A stretch of DNA of 10,597 bases from Erythrobacter sp. UBA2510 (GTDB lineage: Bacteria; Pseudomonadota; Alphaproteobacteria; Sphingomonadales; Sphingomonadaceae), in NCBI GenBank assembly GCA_002341345.1, contig DDNW01000070.1, forward strand, positions 1 through 10,597, read 5' to 3'. The notes beneath the pieces are model-generated. The model searched no databases, was not told the DNA's origin, and saw nothing but the letters and a program-made list of their open reading frames with translations. How positions within the stretch are numbered: position 1 is the stretch's first letter; each line of letters opens with the position of its first letter. A program made the position numbers and the translations under genes. Below are positions 1 to 7,190 of the stretch, piece after piece.

Positions 1-965
1 TGGGCGCCAGCGACTGGATGGTAGTCGAGGCGGACGAGAGCGATGGCAGCTTCCTGCGGCTCGACGGCACGATTGCGGTCGTCACCAATATCGATCCCGA
101 ACATCTCGACCATTACGGCGATTTCGAGGCGGTGAAGGCGGCTTTCGTTCAGTTCATCGAAAACGTGCCCTTCTATGGTTTGGCGGTGCTTTGCCTCGAC
201 CATCCCGAAGTGCAGAACGTGATCGCCCGCGTGCGTGACCGGCGGGTGCTGACTTACGGCCTGTCGCCCCATGCCGACCTGACTGCCGAGAATATCGCCA
301 GCGATGGCGCGACCTCGCGCTTCGATGCACTGCTGCGCGACCGCGACGGCGGTGAAAGGCGGATCGAAAATATCCGGCTGCCGATGCCCGGACGGCACAA
401 TGTCCAGAATGCGCTCGCCGCGATCGGTGTCGCGATCGAACTGGGCTGTACGGACGACATGATCCGCGCGGGCTTTGGTCGTTTCTCCGGCGTGCGGCGA
501 CGCTTCACGCAGGTTGGCGAGGTGCTCGGCGCGAAGGTGATAGACGATTACGCGCACCATCCAGTCGAAATCCGCGCGGTCCTGAGCGCGGCGCGCGACG
601 CGGTAGCCAGAAATCCCGGGGGCCGGGTTATCGCGGTGGTGCAGCCGCATCGCTACACGCGTCTGCGTGACCTGATGACCGAGTTTCAGTCGGCCTTTTC
701 CGATGCCGACATCGTCTTTGCCGCGCCGGTCTACCCGGCGGGGGAGGAGCCCATCGAAGGCGTCGATGCCACCGCGCTGGTCGCGGGGATGAAGGCGCGC
801 GGGCATCGCCAGGCGGGAACGGTGGAGGGGCCGGACGATCTCGCGCAGCAACTCGCCGCGATCGTATCGTCGGGCGACATCGTCGTGTGTCTGGGCGCGG
901 GCGACATAACCAAATGGGCGGCGGGTCTGGCCCCTGCCATGGAAGCCGCGGGGGCAAGGGTCTGA
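1..965 (+). CDS. murC: UDP-N-acetylmuramate--L-alanine ligase MurC, 3' part
   Basis: This gene is cut by the left edge of the window. The reading frame is open from base 3, giving 320 residues of a protein that is usually about 470-490 long. MurC is the cytoplasmic Mur ligase that uses ATP to add L-alanine to UDP-N-acetylmuramic acid, the first step of the peptide stem. Visible family motifs are EADESDGSF at the start of the fragment, [14 protein letters not shown], the GRHN motif with the following NALAA helix, [10 protein letters not shown] and [11 protein letters not shown] in the C-terminal domain, and LGAGDIT near the end. The N-terminal UDP-binding domain and the GTHGKTT P-loop should lie just upstream and are not visible. 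The internal ATG at base 18 falls within a conserved motif and is not the true start. The stop codon overlaps the murB start by one base (TGATG). Confidence 0.97.
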   Translation, partial: GASDWMVVEADESDGSFLRLDGTIAVVTNIDPEHLDHYGDFEAVKAAFVQFIENVPFYGLAVLCLDHPEVQNVIARVRDRRVLTYGLSPHADLTAENIASDGATSRFDALLRDRDGGERRIENIRLPMPGRHNVQNALAAIGVAIELGCTDDMIRAGFGRFSGVRRRFTQVGEVLGAKVIDDYAHHPVEIRAVLSAARDAVARNPGGRVIAVVQPHRYTRLRDLMTEFQSAFSDADIVFAAPVYPAGEEPIEGVDATALVAGMKARGHRQAGTVEGPDDLAQQLAAIVSSGDIVVCLGAGDITKWAAGLAPAMEAAGARV

Positions 966-1936
966 TGACGGATCAGCCGGGCGATTTCGATCCGCTGCAT
1001 GATGCTCCGGGCTCGGAGGATGAGCCGGGCATGGCGCAGGATGTGCCGCAGGACGTGCGCGGCAAGCTGACCCGCGATGCACCGCTCGACAGACTGGTCT
1101 GGTTCAAGAGCGGCGGTCCGGCCGACTGGCTGTTCGAACCTGCCGATCTCGACGATCTGGTGCGCTTCATCTCCTCGCTGGAGGAGGGCACGCCCGTCAT
1201 GGCGCTCGGTCTTGGCTCGAACCTGATCATTCGCGATGGCGGGGTGCCGGGCGTAGTGGTCCGGCTGGGCAAGCCGTTCTCTACGGTCGAGGTGCAACGC
1301 GACAATATCATCGAATGCGGCGGCGGGGCGCCGGGCATTCTGGTGGCCTCCACCGCGCGCGACGCGGGCATCGCGGGCCTCGAATTCCTTCGCGGTATTC
1401 CGGGCACGGTCGGCGGCTTCGTCAAGATGAACGGCGGCGCCTATGGCCGCGAGGTGAAGGATATCCTGGTCGATTGCGACGTGGTGCTGCCGGGCGGCGA
1501 CTGTGTGAACGTGCCGGTCTCCGACCTTGGCTACACCTATCGCCACTCCAACCTGCCCGAAGGCGCGATCGTGGTTTCGGCGCGGTTTGCCGGGACCAAG
1601 GGCGATCCCAAGGAGATCGGCGCGGAAATGGACCGGATCGCCGAGCAACGCGAGCAATCGCAGCCGCTTCGGACCAAGACGGGCGGGTCGACCTTCAAGA
1701 ACCCCTCCTTCGATGCCAATGCCGCGAAGGCGTGGCAGCTGGTCGATGAGGCCGGGTGCCGGGGCCTGACCATGGGTGGCGCGAAGGTGAGCGAGAAACA
1801 TGCCAATTTCCTCGTCAATACCGGCAATGCGACCAGCGCCGAGATCGAGGGGCTGGGCGAAGAGGTTCGCCGCCGCGTGGCGGAAAAGACCGGCGTGATG
1901 CTGGAATGGGAAATCAAGCGGGTGGGAAGGCCATGA
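965..1936 (+). CDS. murB: UDP-N-acetylenolpyruvoylglucosamine reductase MurB
   Basis: MurB is a cytoplasmic FAD enzyme that uses NADPH to reduce UDP-GlcNAc-enolpyruvate to UDP-MurNAc, the substrate of MurC. The 323-residue protein shows the FAD-binding region WFKSGGPADW (46-55) and LGLGSNLIIRDGG (81-93), then EFLRGIPGTVGG (140-151) and NGGAYG (156-161). The GGSTFKNP motif (240-247) carries the proton-donating Ser242. KVSEKHANFLVN (274-285) and the C-terminal LEWEIKRVG (313-321), which should hold the catalytic Glu, complete the family pattern. I chose ATG 965 because it overlaps the murC stop as TGATG and has a purine-rich GGGGCAAGGG upstream. The frame stays open to base 887, but that stretch lies over the conserved murC end. 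About 40 residues precede the first conserved block, somewhat long for the family, and they are acidic and proline-containing. Confidence 0.96.
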   Translation: MTDQPGDFDPLHDAPGSEDEPGMAQDVPQDVRGKLTRDAPLDRLVWFKSGGPADWLFEPADLDDLVRFISSLEEGTPVMALGLGSNLIIRDGGVPGVVVRLGKPFSTVEVQRDNIIECGGGAPGILVASTARDAGIAGLEFLRGIPGTVGGFVKMNGGAYGREVKDILVDCDVVLPGGDCVNVPVSDLGYTYRHSNLPEGAIVVSARFAGTKGDPKEIGAEMDRIAEQREQSQPLRTKTGGSTFKNPSFDANAAKAWQLVDEAGCRGLTMGGAKVSEKHANFLVNTGNATSAEIEGLGEEVRRRVAEKTGVMLEWEIKRVGRP

Positions 1937-2178
1937 AAAGCATTCACCGATCACCGGCTGTCAGCTTTCTGGTTTTTTCCGCCGGTACAATCCTGCTGTG
2001 GTTTTCCGTCTGGACGACGCTGTGGACTGGCTTTGAGAACCTCGATTTCGCCAAGGCCATCGAAACCGGCCCATTCATGGTCGCGATGGTCGCTGTATCC
2101 TACCTTTTCATTCTCGTCGGACCTGCGCTGATGTGGGTATCGGTACGCTCAGAGATTGTATGTGATGACCCTGCCTGA
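1933..2178 (+). CDS. Small two-helix membrane protein in the dcw cluster (unknown function)
   Basis: I do not recognise a named family for this 81-residue protein. It has a short basic N-terminus (MKSIHRS), a first hydrophobic segment at about 9-31 that is rich in Trp and Phe, a polar stretch at 32-46 (FENLDFAKAIETG), a second hydrophobic segment at about 47-70, and a short tail ending CDDPA. Two membrane helices are therefore expected. The positive N-terminus suggests both ends lie in the cytoplasm. Support for a real gene is positional: its ATG overlaps the murB stop as ATGA, it overlaps the ddl start by 14 bases, and it fills the space between the two enzymes exactly. The DNA is noticeably less GC-rich than its neighbours, as expected for Phe- and Trp-rich membrane segments. 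The frame stays open upstream to 1756, but that part is a shadow of murB. A link to envelope growth or division is inferred from position only. Confidence 0.75.
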   Translation: MKSIHRSPAVSFLVFSAGTILLWFSVWTTLWTGFENLDFAKAIETGPFMVAMVAVSYLFILVGPALMWVSVRSEIVCDDPA

Positions 2179-3133
2179 CGACATCCATATTCTCGTCCTC
2201 ATGGGCGGCTGGGCGAATGAGCGGCCGGTCTCGCTCATGAGCGGCACGGGCGTTGCCGATGCCCTTGAAAGCCGGGGATACCGCGTCACCCGGCTCGACA
2301 TGGGCCGCGACGTTGCCGCAAGGATCGCCGAGGCCGCGCCCGATGTTGTGTTCAACGCTTTGCACGGTGTTCCTGGAGAGGACGGCACGGTGCAGGGCAT
2401 GCTCGACCTGATGGGCATTCCCTATACGCATTCGGGCCTCGCCACCTCGGTCATCGCGATCGACAAGGAACTGACCAAGCAGGCGCTGGTCCCGCATGGC
2501 GTGCCGATGCCGGGCGGGCGGATCGTCAAATCCGCCGAACTGTACGAGCGCGATCCGCTGCCGCGCCCCTATGTCCTCAAACCTGTGAACGAGGGCAGCT
2601 CGGTCGGCGTCGCCATCGTCACCGACCAGAGCAATTGCGGCAACCCGATCCGCCGCGATGCCAAGGGGCCGTGGCAGGAGTTTTCCTCGCTGCTGGCCGA
2701 GCCCTATATTCGTGGGCGCGAGCTGACTACGGCGGTGATGGCGGGCCCCGAAGGTCCGCGCGCGCTGCTCGTCACCGAACTGGTGCCCAAGTCCGGCTTT
2801 TATGATTTCGAGGCCAAATATACCGACGGCATGACCGAGCATGTCTGCCCTGCGCAGATCCCCGAGGACATCGCTCGGCTGTGCTGCGAATATGCGCTAA
2901 AGGCGCACAGGCTGCTCGGCTGCCGGGGCGTCTCGCGGTCAGACTTCCGCTGGGATGACGAACGTGGGCAGGACGGGCTGTTCCTGCTCGAAACCAATAC
3001 CCAGCCCGGCATGACCCCGCTCAGCCTCGTGCCCGAACAGGCCAAGCAGTGCGGTATTTCCTATCCCGAACTGTGCGAGATGGTGGTCGAGGAGGCGCTC
3101 CGCTTCTTCGCTGACAAGAAAGGGGCGGACTGA
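2165..3133 (+). CDS. ddl: D-alanine--D-alanine ligase
   Basis: This cytoplasmic ATP-grasp enzyme joins two D-alanines to make the dipeptide that MurF adds to the peptidoglycan stem. The 322-residue product has normal family length. Visible motifs are GGWANERPVSL (14-24) with the substrate-binding Glu19, FNALHGVPGEDGTVQG (63-78), IPYTHSG (85-91), DKELTK (100-105), the ATP-binding YVLKPVNEGSSVGV (136-149), FYDFEAKYTDG (212-222) with the conserved Tyr, GVSRSDFRWD (255-264), and the metal-binding ETNTQPGMTPLSLVPEQA (276-293). I prefer ATG 2165, which overlaps the small upstream gene by 14 bases. A TTG at 2156 and a GTG at 2162 in the same frame are possible alternatives, and no strong ribosome site decides between them. 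The stop overlaps the ftsQ start as TGATG. The first motif departs slightly from the common GG-SAEREVSL form. Confidence 0.96.
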   Translation: MTLPDDIHILVLMGGWANERPVSLMSGTGVADALESRGYRVTRLDMGRDVAARIAEAAPDVVFNALHGVPGEDGTVQGMLDLMGIPYTHSGLATSVIAIDKELTKQALVPHGVPMPGGRIVKSAELYERDPLPRPYVLKPVNEGSSVGVAIVTDQSNCGNPIRRDAKGPWQEFSSLLAEPYIRGRELTTAVMAGPEGPRALLVTELVPKSGFYDFEAKYTDGMTEHVCPAQIPEDIARLCCEYALKAHRLLGCRGVSRSDFRWDDERGQDGLFLLETNTQPGMTPLSLVPEQAKQCGISYPELCEMVVEEALRFFADKKGAD

Positions 3134-4065
3134 TGGCACAGACGATCCGTCGCAATTCTTCCACGGGTGTGCGTCGCCAGGCGCGCGCGGCTGACCGCAA
3201 GGGCAAGGTAAAGAAGGCGAAGGCGGGCGGCAATGCGCTGGCAGGCTGGATCCGCGACCGGCTGCCTTTTACCGACGAACAATTGCACCGCGCCTTCACC
3301 GCGTTGATCCTTGCGGCGGCGGCGGGTTTCGCGCTGTTCATTGCGCATGTCTCGGGACTGACCGGCGTTATCGGCGAACGGATGGCGCGCTTTGCCGGGG
3401 ATGCCGGATACGAGGTGCACTGGGTCGAGGTGCGCGGCACCGAGCGCATGAACGAGATGCGCGTCTACGAACGCGCGCTGGGCCAGCGCGACCGTGCCAT
3501 GCCGCTGGTCGATCTGGAGGAAGTTCGCAACTCGCTGCTTGAATTGTCGTGGGTCGCCGATGCGCGCGTCTCGCGCCAGCTACCGGACGGGCTGGTGATC
3601 GACATCGTCGAGCGGGCGCCGCATGCGGTTTTGCAGAAGGCCGATGGGCTCGTGCTGATCGATGCCGAGGGCGTCATGCTCGAACCCGTCTCGAAAAAGG
3701 ATGCCGAGGGCATGCTGCTGATCGAGGGGATGGGCGCGCAGGAACAGGTCGCGGCACTCGATACGCTGCTCGACGCCGCACCTGCGCTGCGTCCACAGGT
3801 AGCCGCCGCCGAATGGGTCGGCAACCGGCGCTGGAACCTGACATTCGCCACCGATCAGCGTCTGGCGCTGCCTGAGGGGCCGGATCAGGCGGCCGCCGCA
3901 CTGGTCAGCTTTGCGCAGGCCGATGGCGTGCACCGCCTGCTCGGCGGAGAGGTCGTGTCCTTCGACATGCGCAATCCGCCGCGCATGTATCTGCGCGTAC
4001 CAGGACGGGCGGACCGCGAACTGGCGGCCGCAGCCGAAGCCGCATCTAGTGGTGGAGAGACCTGA
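3133..4065 (+). CDS. ftsQ: Cell division protein FtsQ
   Basis: FtsQ is a bitopic inner-membrane protein that links early cytoplasmic divisome components to the periplasmic FtsB-FtsL pair and the septal synthase FtsW-FtsI. The 310-residue product has the expected layout. A strongly basic cytoplasmic tail (about 1-45, with RRNSSTGVRRQAR and KGKVKKAKAG) is followed by one membrane segment at about 54-72, a POTRA-like domain at about 94-163 (VHWVEVRG to DGLVIDIVERAPHAVLQ) and then the FtsQ beta domain (GLVLIDAEGVML onward). The tail after about residue 290 is Ala- and Glu-rich and probably disordered. The start is set by a TGATG overlap with ddl, and the stop overlaps ftsA the same way. Sequence is weakly conserved in this family, so the call rests on the POTRA pattern plus its position between ddl and ftsA. 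Confidence 0.94.
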   Translation: MAQTIRRNSSTGVRRQARAADRKGKVKKAKAGGNALAGWIRDRLPFTDEQLHRAFTALILAAAAGFALFIAHVSGLTGVIGERMARFAGDAGYEVHWVEVRGTERMNEMRVYERALGQRDRAMPLVDLEEVRNSLLELSWVADARVSRQLPDGLVIDIVERAPHAVLQKADGLVLIDAEGVMLEPVSKKDAEGMLLIEGMGAQEQVAALDTLLDAAPALRPQVAAAEWVGNRRWNLTFATDQRLALPEGPDQAAAALVSFAQADGVHRLLGGEVVSFDMRNPPRMYLRVPGRADRELAAAAEAASSGGET

Positions 4066-5357
4066 TGGCCGTGCAATCGCGTCACATGCGTATGATCGGG
4101 GCAGTGAATATTGGCTCGTTCCGGATTTCGGCGCTGATCGCCGGGGTCGACGAGAGCGGTGAGGTGCAGGTTCTGGGCAGCGGTCACCGCGCCGCCAAGG
4201 GGATCAAGCGCGGCTATGTTACCGATATGGCGGCAGCGACCCATGCCGTGCGCGATGCGATCGAACGCGCTGAAAAGCTGGCGGGCGTGGTCGTCAACTC
4301 GGTGTGGATCGGCTGCTCTGGAGCGGGGCTGGCAAGCGTCGTCACCCCGGTCGAGATCGAGATCGGCGGGCGCCGGATCGAAGACGAGGATATCGAGCAG
4401 CTGTTGGTCGCGGCGCGCGGCGCGCTGGCGGCGGACGGGCGCACCGTGCTGCATGCCCAGCCGGGCTGCTACGTGCTCGACGGGGCTGAGGGCGTGATCA
4501 ACCCGCGCGGGCTGCATGCCGACCGGCTGGGTGTCGAGGTGCATCAGGTGCTGGCCGAGGGCGCGCCGATGCGTAACCTGACCGAGACGGTCCAGAACGC
4601 CCATTGCGACGTCGATGGCGTGGTCGCCGCGCCGCTGGCGGCGGGTTACGCATGCCTCACACCCGAGGAACGCGAACTGGGCGTCGCACTGGTCGAGATG
4701 GGCGGCGCAGTCACCAATGTGGCGGTGTTCGCTGGCGGCATGCTGGCGGGGCTGACCTCGATCCAGCGCGGATCGGACGACATCACCAATGCGGTGGCCT
4801 CCTCGCTCGGCATCAGGGTGTTGGAGGCAGAGCGGATCAAATGCGTGTCCGGCTCCGCAATGGCGAGCCCGACGAATAGCCGCGAGATGATACGCATCGC
4901 CGGGGCAAGCGAGGCGAGCGACACCGCGGTCGCGCGCGGCGCCGACGATAGCGGGCAGGTGCCGCGTTCCGAACTGATTGCGATCATCGGCGCGGAACTG
5001 GAACCGCTGATGGATGACATCACCCGCGCGCTACAGTCCATGGGATTTGCACCGGGCCGGGGCGGACGCGCAAGGCCCGTCGTGCTGACCGGCGGCGGAG
5101 CGGAATTGCCCGGACTTGCCGACTATGCGCAAGGGGTGCTGGGCATGCCGGTCCGGATCGGCAAGGCGGCGCCTTTGCGCGGCCTGCCTGATCCGCATTC
5201 GGTGCCGGGTTTCTCGACGCTGACGGGCCTCGTGCTCTACGCGCTCGACGATCCGGTGGACATCCGCGCTATCGGCTCGCGCTTCACCATGACCACGCGC
5301 GGCTCGGGTTTCGCGTCGCTGGAAAACCTCTGGCGAGCGATGAAGGCCTATTTCTGA
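4065..5357 (+). CDS. ftsA: Cell division protein FtsA
   Basis: FtsA is an actin-like protein that tethers FtsZ filaments to the inner membrane and recruits later divisome proteins. The 430-residue product is of normal length. It shows the phosphate-1 region GAVNIGSFRISALI (12-25), KGIKRGYVTDM (45-55), the 1C domain at about 84-165, the phosphate-2 region LVEMGGAVTNVAVFAGG (209-225), the adenosine motif VVLTGGGAELPGL (339-351), and a C-terminal amphipathic helix SLENLWRAMKAYF (418-430) that fits a membrane-targeting sequence. Several nucleotide-site residues differ from E. coli FtsA: Asn15 in phosphate 1, and Glu211, Ala215 and Asn218 in phosphate 2. The adenosine motif is intact. The start is fixed by a TGATG overlap with ftsQ and a GGAGAGA ribosome site just upstream. 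A 121-bp gap follows before ftsZ. Confidence 0.96.
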   Translation: MAVQSRHMRMIGAVNIGSFRISALIAGVDESGEVQVLGSGHRAAKGIKRGYVTDMAAATHAVRDAIERAEKLAGVVVNSVWIGCSGAGLASVVTPVEIEIGGRRIEDEDIEQLLVAARGALAADGRTVLHAQPGCYVLDGAEGVINPRGLHADRLGVEVHQVLAEGAPMRNLTETVQNAHCDVDGVVAAPLAAGYACLTPEERELGVALVEMGGAVTNVAVFAGGMLAGLTSIQRGSDDITNAVASSLGIRVLEAERIKCVSGSAMASPTNSREMIRIAGASEASDTAVARGADDSGQVPRSELIAIIGAELEPLMDDITRALQSMGFAPGRGGRARPVVLTGGGAELPGLADYAQGVLGMPVRIGKAAPLRGLPDPHSVPGFSTLTGLVLYALDDPVDIRAIGSRFTMTTRGSGFASLENLWRAMKAYF

Positions 5358-5381
5358 GATGAACGGTGCAAGAATCACGCT

Positions 5382-5390
5382 TGTGGATAG
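5382..5390 (-). promoter_or_regulatory. DnaA-box-like site upstream of ftsZ
   Basis: Read on the minus strand the site is CTATCCACA, matching the DnaA box TTATCCACA at eight of nine positions; only the first base differs. It lies about 90 bases upstream of the ftsZ start. DnaA is known to activate ftsZ in Caulobacter. A single nine-base near-match can occur by chance. Confidence 0.35.
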
Positions 5391-5393
5391 ACT

Positions 5394-5408
5394 TTAACGC
5401 CCAATTCA
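5394..5408 (+). promoter_or_regulatory. CtrA-like site TTAA-N7-TTCA upstream of ftsZ
   Basis: TTAA (5394-5397) is followed after exactly seven bases by TTCA (5405-5408). The consensus for the response regulator CtrA is TTAA-N7-TTAA, so seven of eight fixed bases match with the correct spacing. It sits four bases from the DnaA-like box. CtrA represses ftsZ in Caulobacter; whether it does so here is inference. Confidence 0.35.
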
Positions 5409-5464
5409 CCCCCCGAGGCGCTTTATGGCACAAGTCTGACCAGAATCCGGCGAATCCGCACCTT

Positions 5465-5469
5465 AGGAG
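5465..5469 (+). promoter_or_regulatory. Ribosome binding site of ftsZ
   Basis: AGGAG lies nine bases upstream of ATG 5479. It is one of the clearest Shine-Dalgarno sequences in the window, in keeping with the high expression FtsZ needs, and it fixes the ftsZ start. The upstream dcw genes mostly rely on overlapping stop/start codons instead. Confidence 0.75.
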
Positions 5470-5478
5470 TGCAAGACA

Positions 5479-7131
5479 ATGAGCATCAATATCGGACCTC
5501 CCTCGGTTGACGAACTTCGTCCCCGCATCACCGTGATCGGTGTCGGCGGCGCTGGCGGCAATGCAATCGCCAATATGATCGAGGCCGAGATCGAGGGCGT
5601 CGATTTCATCATCGCCAATACCGATGCCCAGGCGCTCAACAACGCGGCGGCCGAACATCGCATCCAGCTGGGCCCTGACATTACCTCGGGCCTTGGCGCT
5701 GGTTCGCGACCCGAAGTCGGGCGCGCCGCTGCGGAAGAGACCGAGTCCGAGATCGAGCGCGCGCTCGAGGGCGTGAACATGGTCTTCATCGCGGCGGGCA
5801 TGGGCGGCGGCACGGGCACAGGTGCGGCCCCGGTCATCGCGGAAATCGCGCGCAAGAAGGGCATCCTGACTGTCGGCGTCGTGACCAAGCCGTTCCTGTT
5901 CGAAGGCTCGCGCCGGATGCGGGCTGCCGAGGCCGGGATCGACGAGCTGCAGAAGCATGTCGATACGCTGATTGTTATCCCCAACCAGAACCTGTTCCTG
6001 GTGGCCAAGGCCGAGACGACCTTCAAGGAAGCGTTCCAGCTTGCCGACGAAGTACTGCAGCAGGGCGTGCGCTCGATCACCGACCTGATGGTCATGCCGG
6101 GCCTGATCAATCTCGACTTTGCCGACGTGCGCTCGGTCATGAACGAGATGGGCAAGGCGATGATGGGCACTGGTGAGGGCGAGGGCGAGAACCGCGCGCT
6201 CGAGGCCGCCGAACGCGCCATCGCCAACCCGCTTCTCGATGGTGTGTCGATGCAGGGCGCCAAGGGCGTGATCATCTCGATCATCGGCGGCGAGGACATG
6301 AAGCTGCTCGAGGTGGACGAGGCGGCAAATCACATTCGCGAACTGGTCGACCCAGAGGCGAACATCATCTGGGGCTCAGCCTTCAACCCGAACCTGAATG
6401 GCAAGCTGCGTGTCTCGGTTGTCGCCACCGGCATCGAACAGAGTGCCGAGCAGATGCAGTCGGCCAGCCGACCGCTCGATCTGGGCGCGGCGCGCGGACC
6501 GAAGAAGCCGGGAATGTCCTTCGCTGCTCCGGCGGCTGAGGAAGTGCCCGAGCCCGCGGAGGCGGAAGCCCGTGTCGAAGAGGCGAAGATTCCCGAACCG
6601 GCGGAGGACACGAGCATCGGTGTGGGCAGCGGAGCCGGCTTTGTTGACGATGCCGATGCAGATGACGCTGACGACAAGCTCGATGAAATCGACGATATCG
6701 ACGATTTCGACGAGGATGATGACGGCGATATGCTCGATCTCGCGGATGTCGACGACACGCTCGAACTGGACGAGGGCGACGCGACCGATGGCGGGGCGTT
6801 CGAAGTCTCCAAAGATAACGCGTTGGACAACCGCGAATCCGGCGACGAATTGCTGCTCGATGCGACGCGGTTGGCCGATGCTGGTGAGCCGGTCGACGCC
6901 GGCTCCGATGACGGCAGCTCCTTTGGCGGCAGCGCAGGAACCGGTGCCGGTGCAGGCGTAGCTGGCGCGGCTTCTGCTCCCGAACCTTCCCTGGGCAGCA
7001 CCTTGTTCGAACGGATGGCCAACCTTTCGCGCAGTGCGGGCGAAAGCGCCAAGTCCGACGACGACGAGGAAGAGGACGATGGCGGTGCGATCCGCATCCC
7101 CCGCTTCCTCGGTCGTCAGAACAATCAGTAA
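5479..7131 (+). CDS. ftsZ: Cell division GTPase FtsZ with a long acidic C-terminal linker
   Basis: FtsZ is the tubulin-like GTPase that polymerises into the Z ring and directs septal wall synthesis. In this 550-residue protein the GTPase core spans about 15-330. It shows [14 protein letters not shown] (17-30), NTDAQALN (47-54), the signature [14 protein letters not shown] (107-120), [10 protein letters not shown] (145-154), and the T7 loop [13 protein letters not shown] (209-221) with Asp213 and Asp216 expected to complete the partner's active site. The tail is about 210 residues, as in other alphaproteobacteria and far longer than in E. coli. In it, 27 of residues 390-434 are Asp or Glu. A Gly/Ala-rich stretch (483-500), a helix-like [12 protein letters not shown] (507-518) and an eight-residue acidic run (527-534) follow. 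The end, [10 protein letters not shown] (538-547), is the conserved C-terminal peptide that binds FtsA and other partners. Confidence 0.98.
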   Translation: MSINIGPPSVDELRPRITVIGVGGAGGNAIANMIEAEIEGVDFIIANTDAQALNNAAAEHRIQLGPDITSGLGAGSRPEVGRAAAEETESEIERALEGVNMVFIAAGMGGGTGTGAAPVIAEIARKKGILTVGVVTKPFLFEGSRRMRAAEAGIDELQKHVDTLIVIPNQNLFLVAKAETTFKEAFQLADEVLQQGVRSITDLMVMPGLINLDFADVRSVMNEMGKAMMGTGEGEGENRALEAAERAIANPLLDGVSMQGAKGVIISIIGGEDMKLLEVDEAANHIRELVDPEANIIWGSAFNPNLNGKLRVSVVATGIEQSAEQMQSASRPLDLGAARGPKKPGMSFAAPAAEEVPEPAEAEARVEEAKIPEPAEDTSIGVGSGAGFVDDADADDADDKLDEIDDIDDFDEDDDGDMLDLADVDDTLELDEGDATDGGAFEVSKDNALDNRESGDELLLDATRLADAGEPVDAGSDDGSSFGGSAGTGAGAGVAGAASAPEPSLGSTLFERMANLSRSAGESAKSDDDEEEDDGGAIRIPRFLGRQNNQ

Positions 7132-7137
7132 GACGCT

Positions 7138-7168
7138 CCTTAATTCAGCCATTCCGGCGAGGTTAAGG
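7138..7168 (+). repeat. Short inverted repeat between ftsZ and the SPOR gene
   Basis: CCTTAA (7138-7143) and TTAAGG (7163-7168) are exact inverted copies separated by 19 bases. There is no following T run, so a terminator is unlikely. The right arm overlaps the AAGGG that could serve as ribosome site for a GTG start at 7176, so a weak hairpin could affect translation. Six-base arms may be chance. Confidence 0.3.
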
Positions 7169-7190
7169 GCGACAGGTGCAGGGCGGGGCG

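Larger units (their letters stand above)
5358..5478 (+). promoter_or_regulatory. ftsA-ftsZ intergenic regulatory region with three GANTC sites
   Basis: This is the only sizeable gap in the dcw cluster. It contains three GAATC sequences, at 5372-5376, 5443-5447 and 5452-5456. GANTC is the target of the alphaproteobacterial cell-cycle methyltransferase CcrM. By eye I find only about six more in the other 10.5 kb, so the clustering is marked. The gap also holds a DnaA-box-like site and a CtrA-like site, listed separately. In Caulobacter, CtrA represses ftsZ, DnaA activates it, and CcrM methylation acting through GcrA raises its transcription. That this gap is an ftsZ promoter is inferred. I could not pick out a convincing -35/-10 pair. 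Confidence 0.6.

Noticed and set aside
887..964. Upstream extension of murB
   Set aside because: The 26 extra codons lie over the conserved C-terminus of MurC; ATG 965 has the TGATG coupling seen elsewhere in the cluster.
731..1954. Long minus-strand open frame of 407 codons opposite murC/murB
   Set aside because: It lies opposite two clearly conserved genes, has biased His/Arg/Ala composition typical of antisense frames in GC-rich DNA, and matches no family I recognise.
5284..6333. Minus-strand open frame of 349 codons opposite ftsZ
   Set aside because: It mirrors the conserved FtsZ GTPase core and crosses the regulatory gap; its composition is that of a codon-bias shadow.
6330..7097. Serine-rich minus-strand frame opposite the FtsZ linker
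   Set aside because: The serine runs are the reverse reading of the GAC/GAT-rich acidic linker, not a real low-complexity protein.
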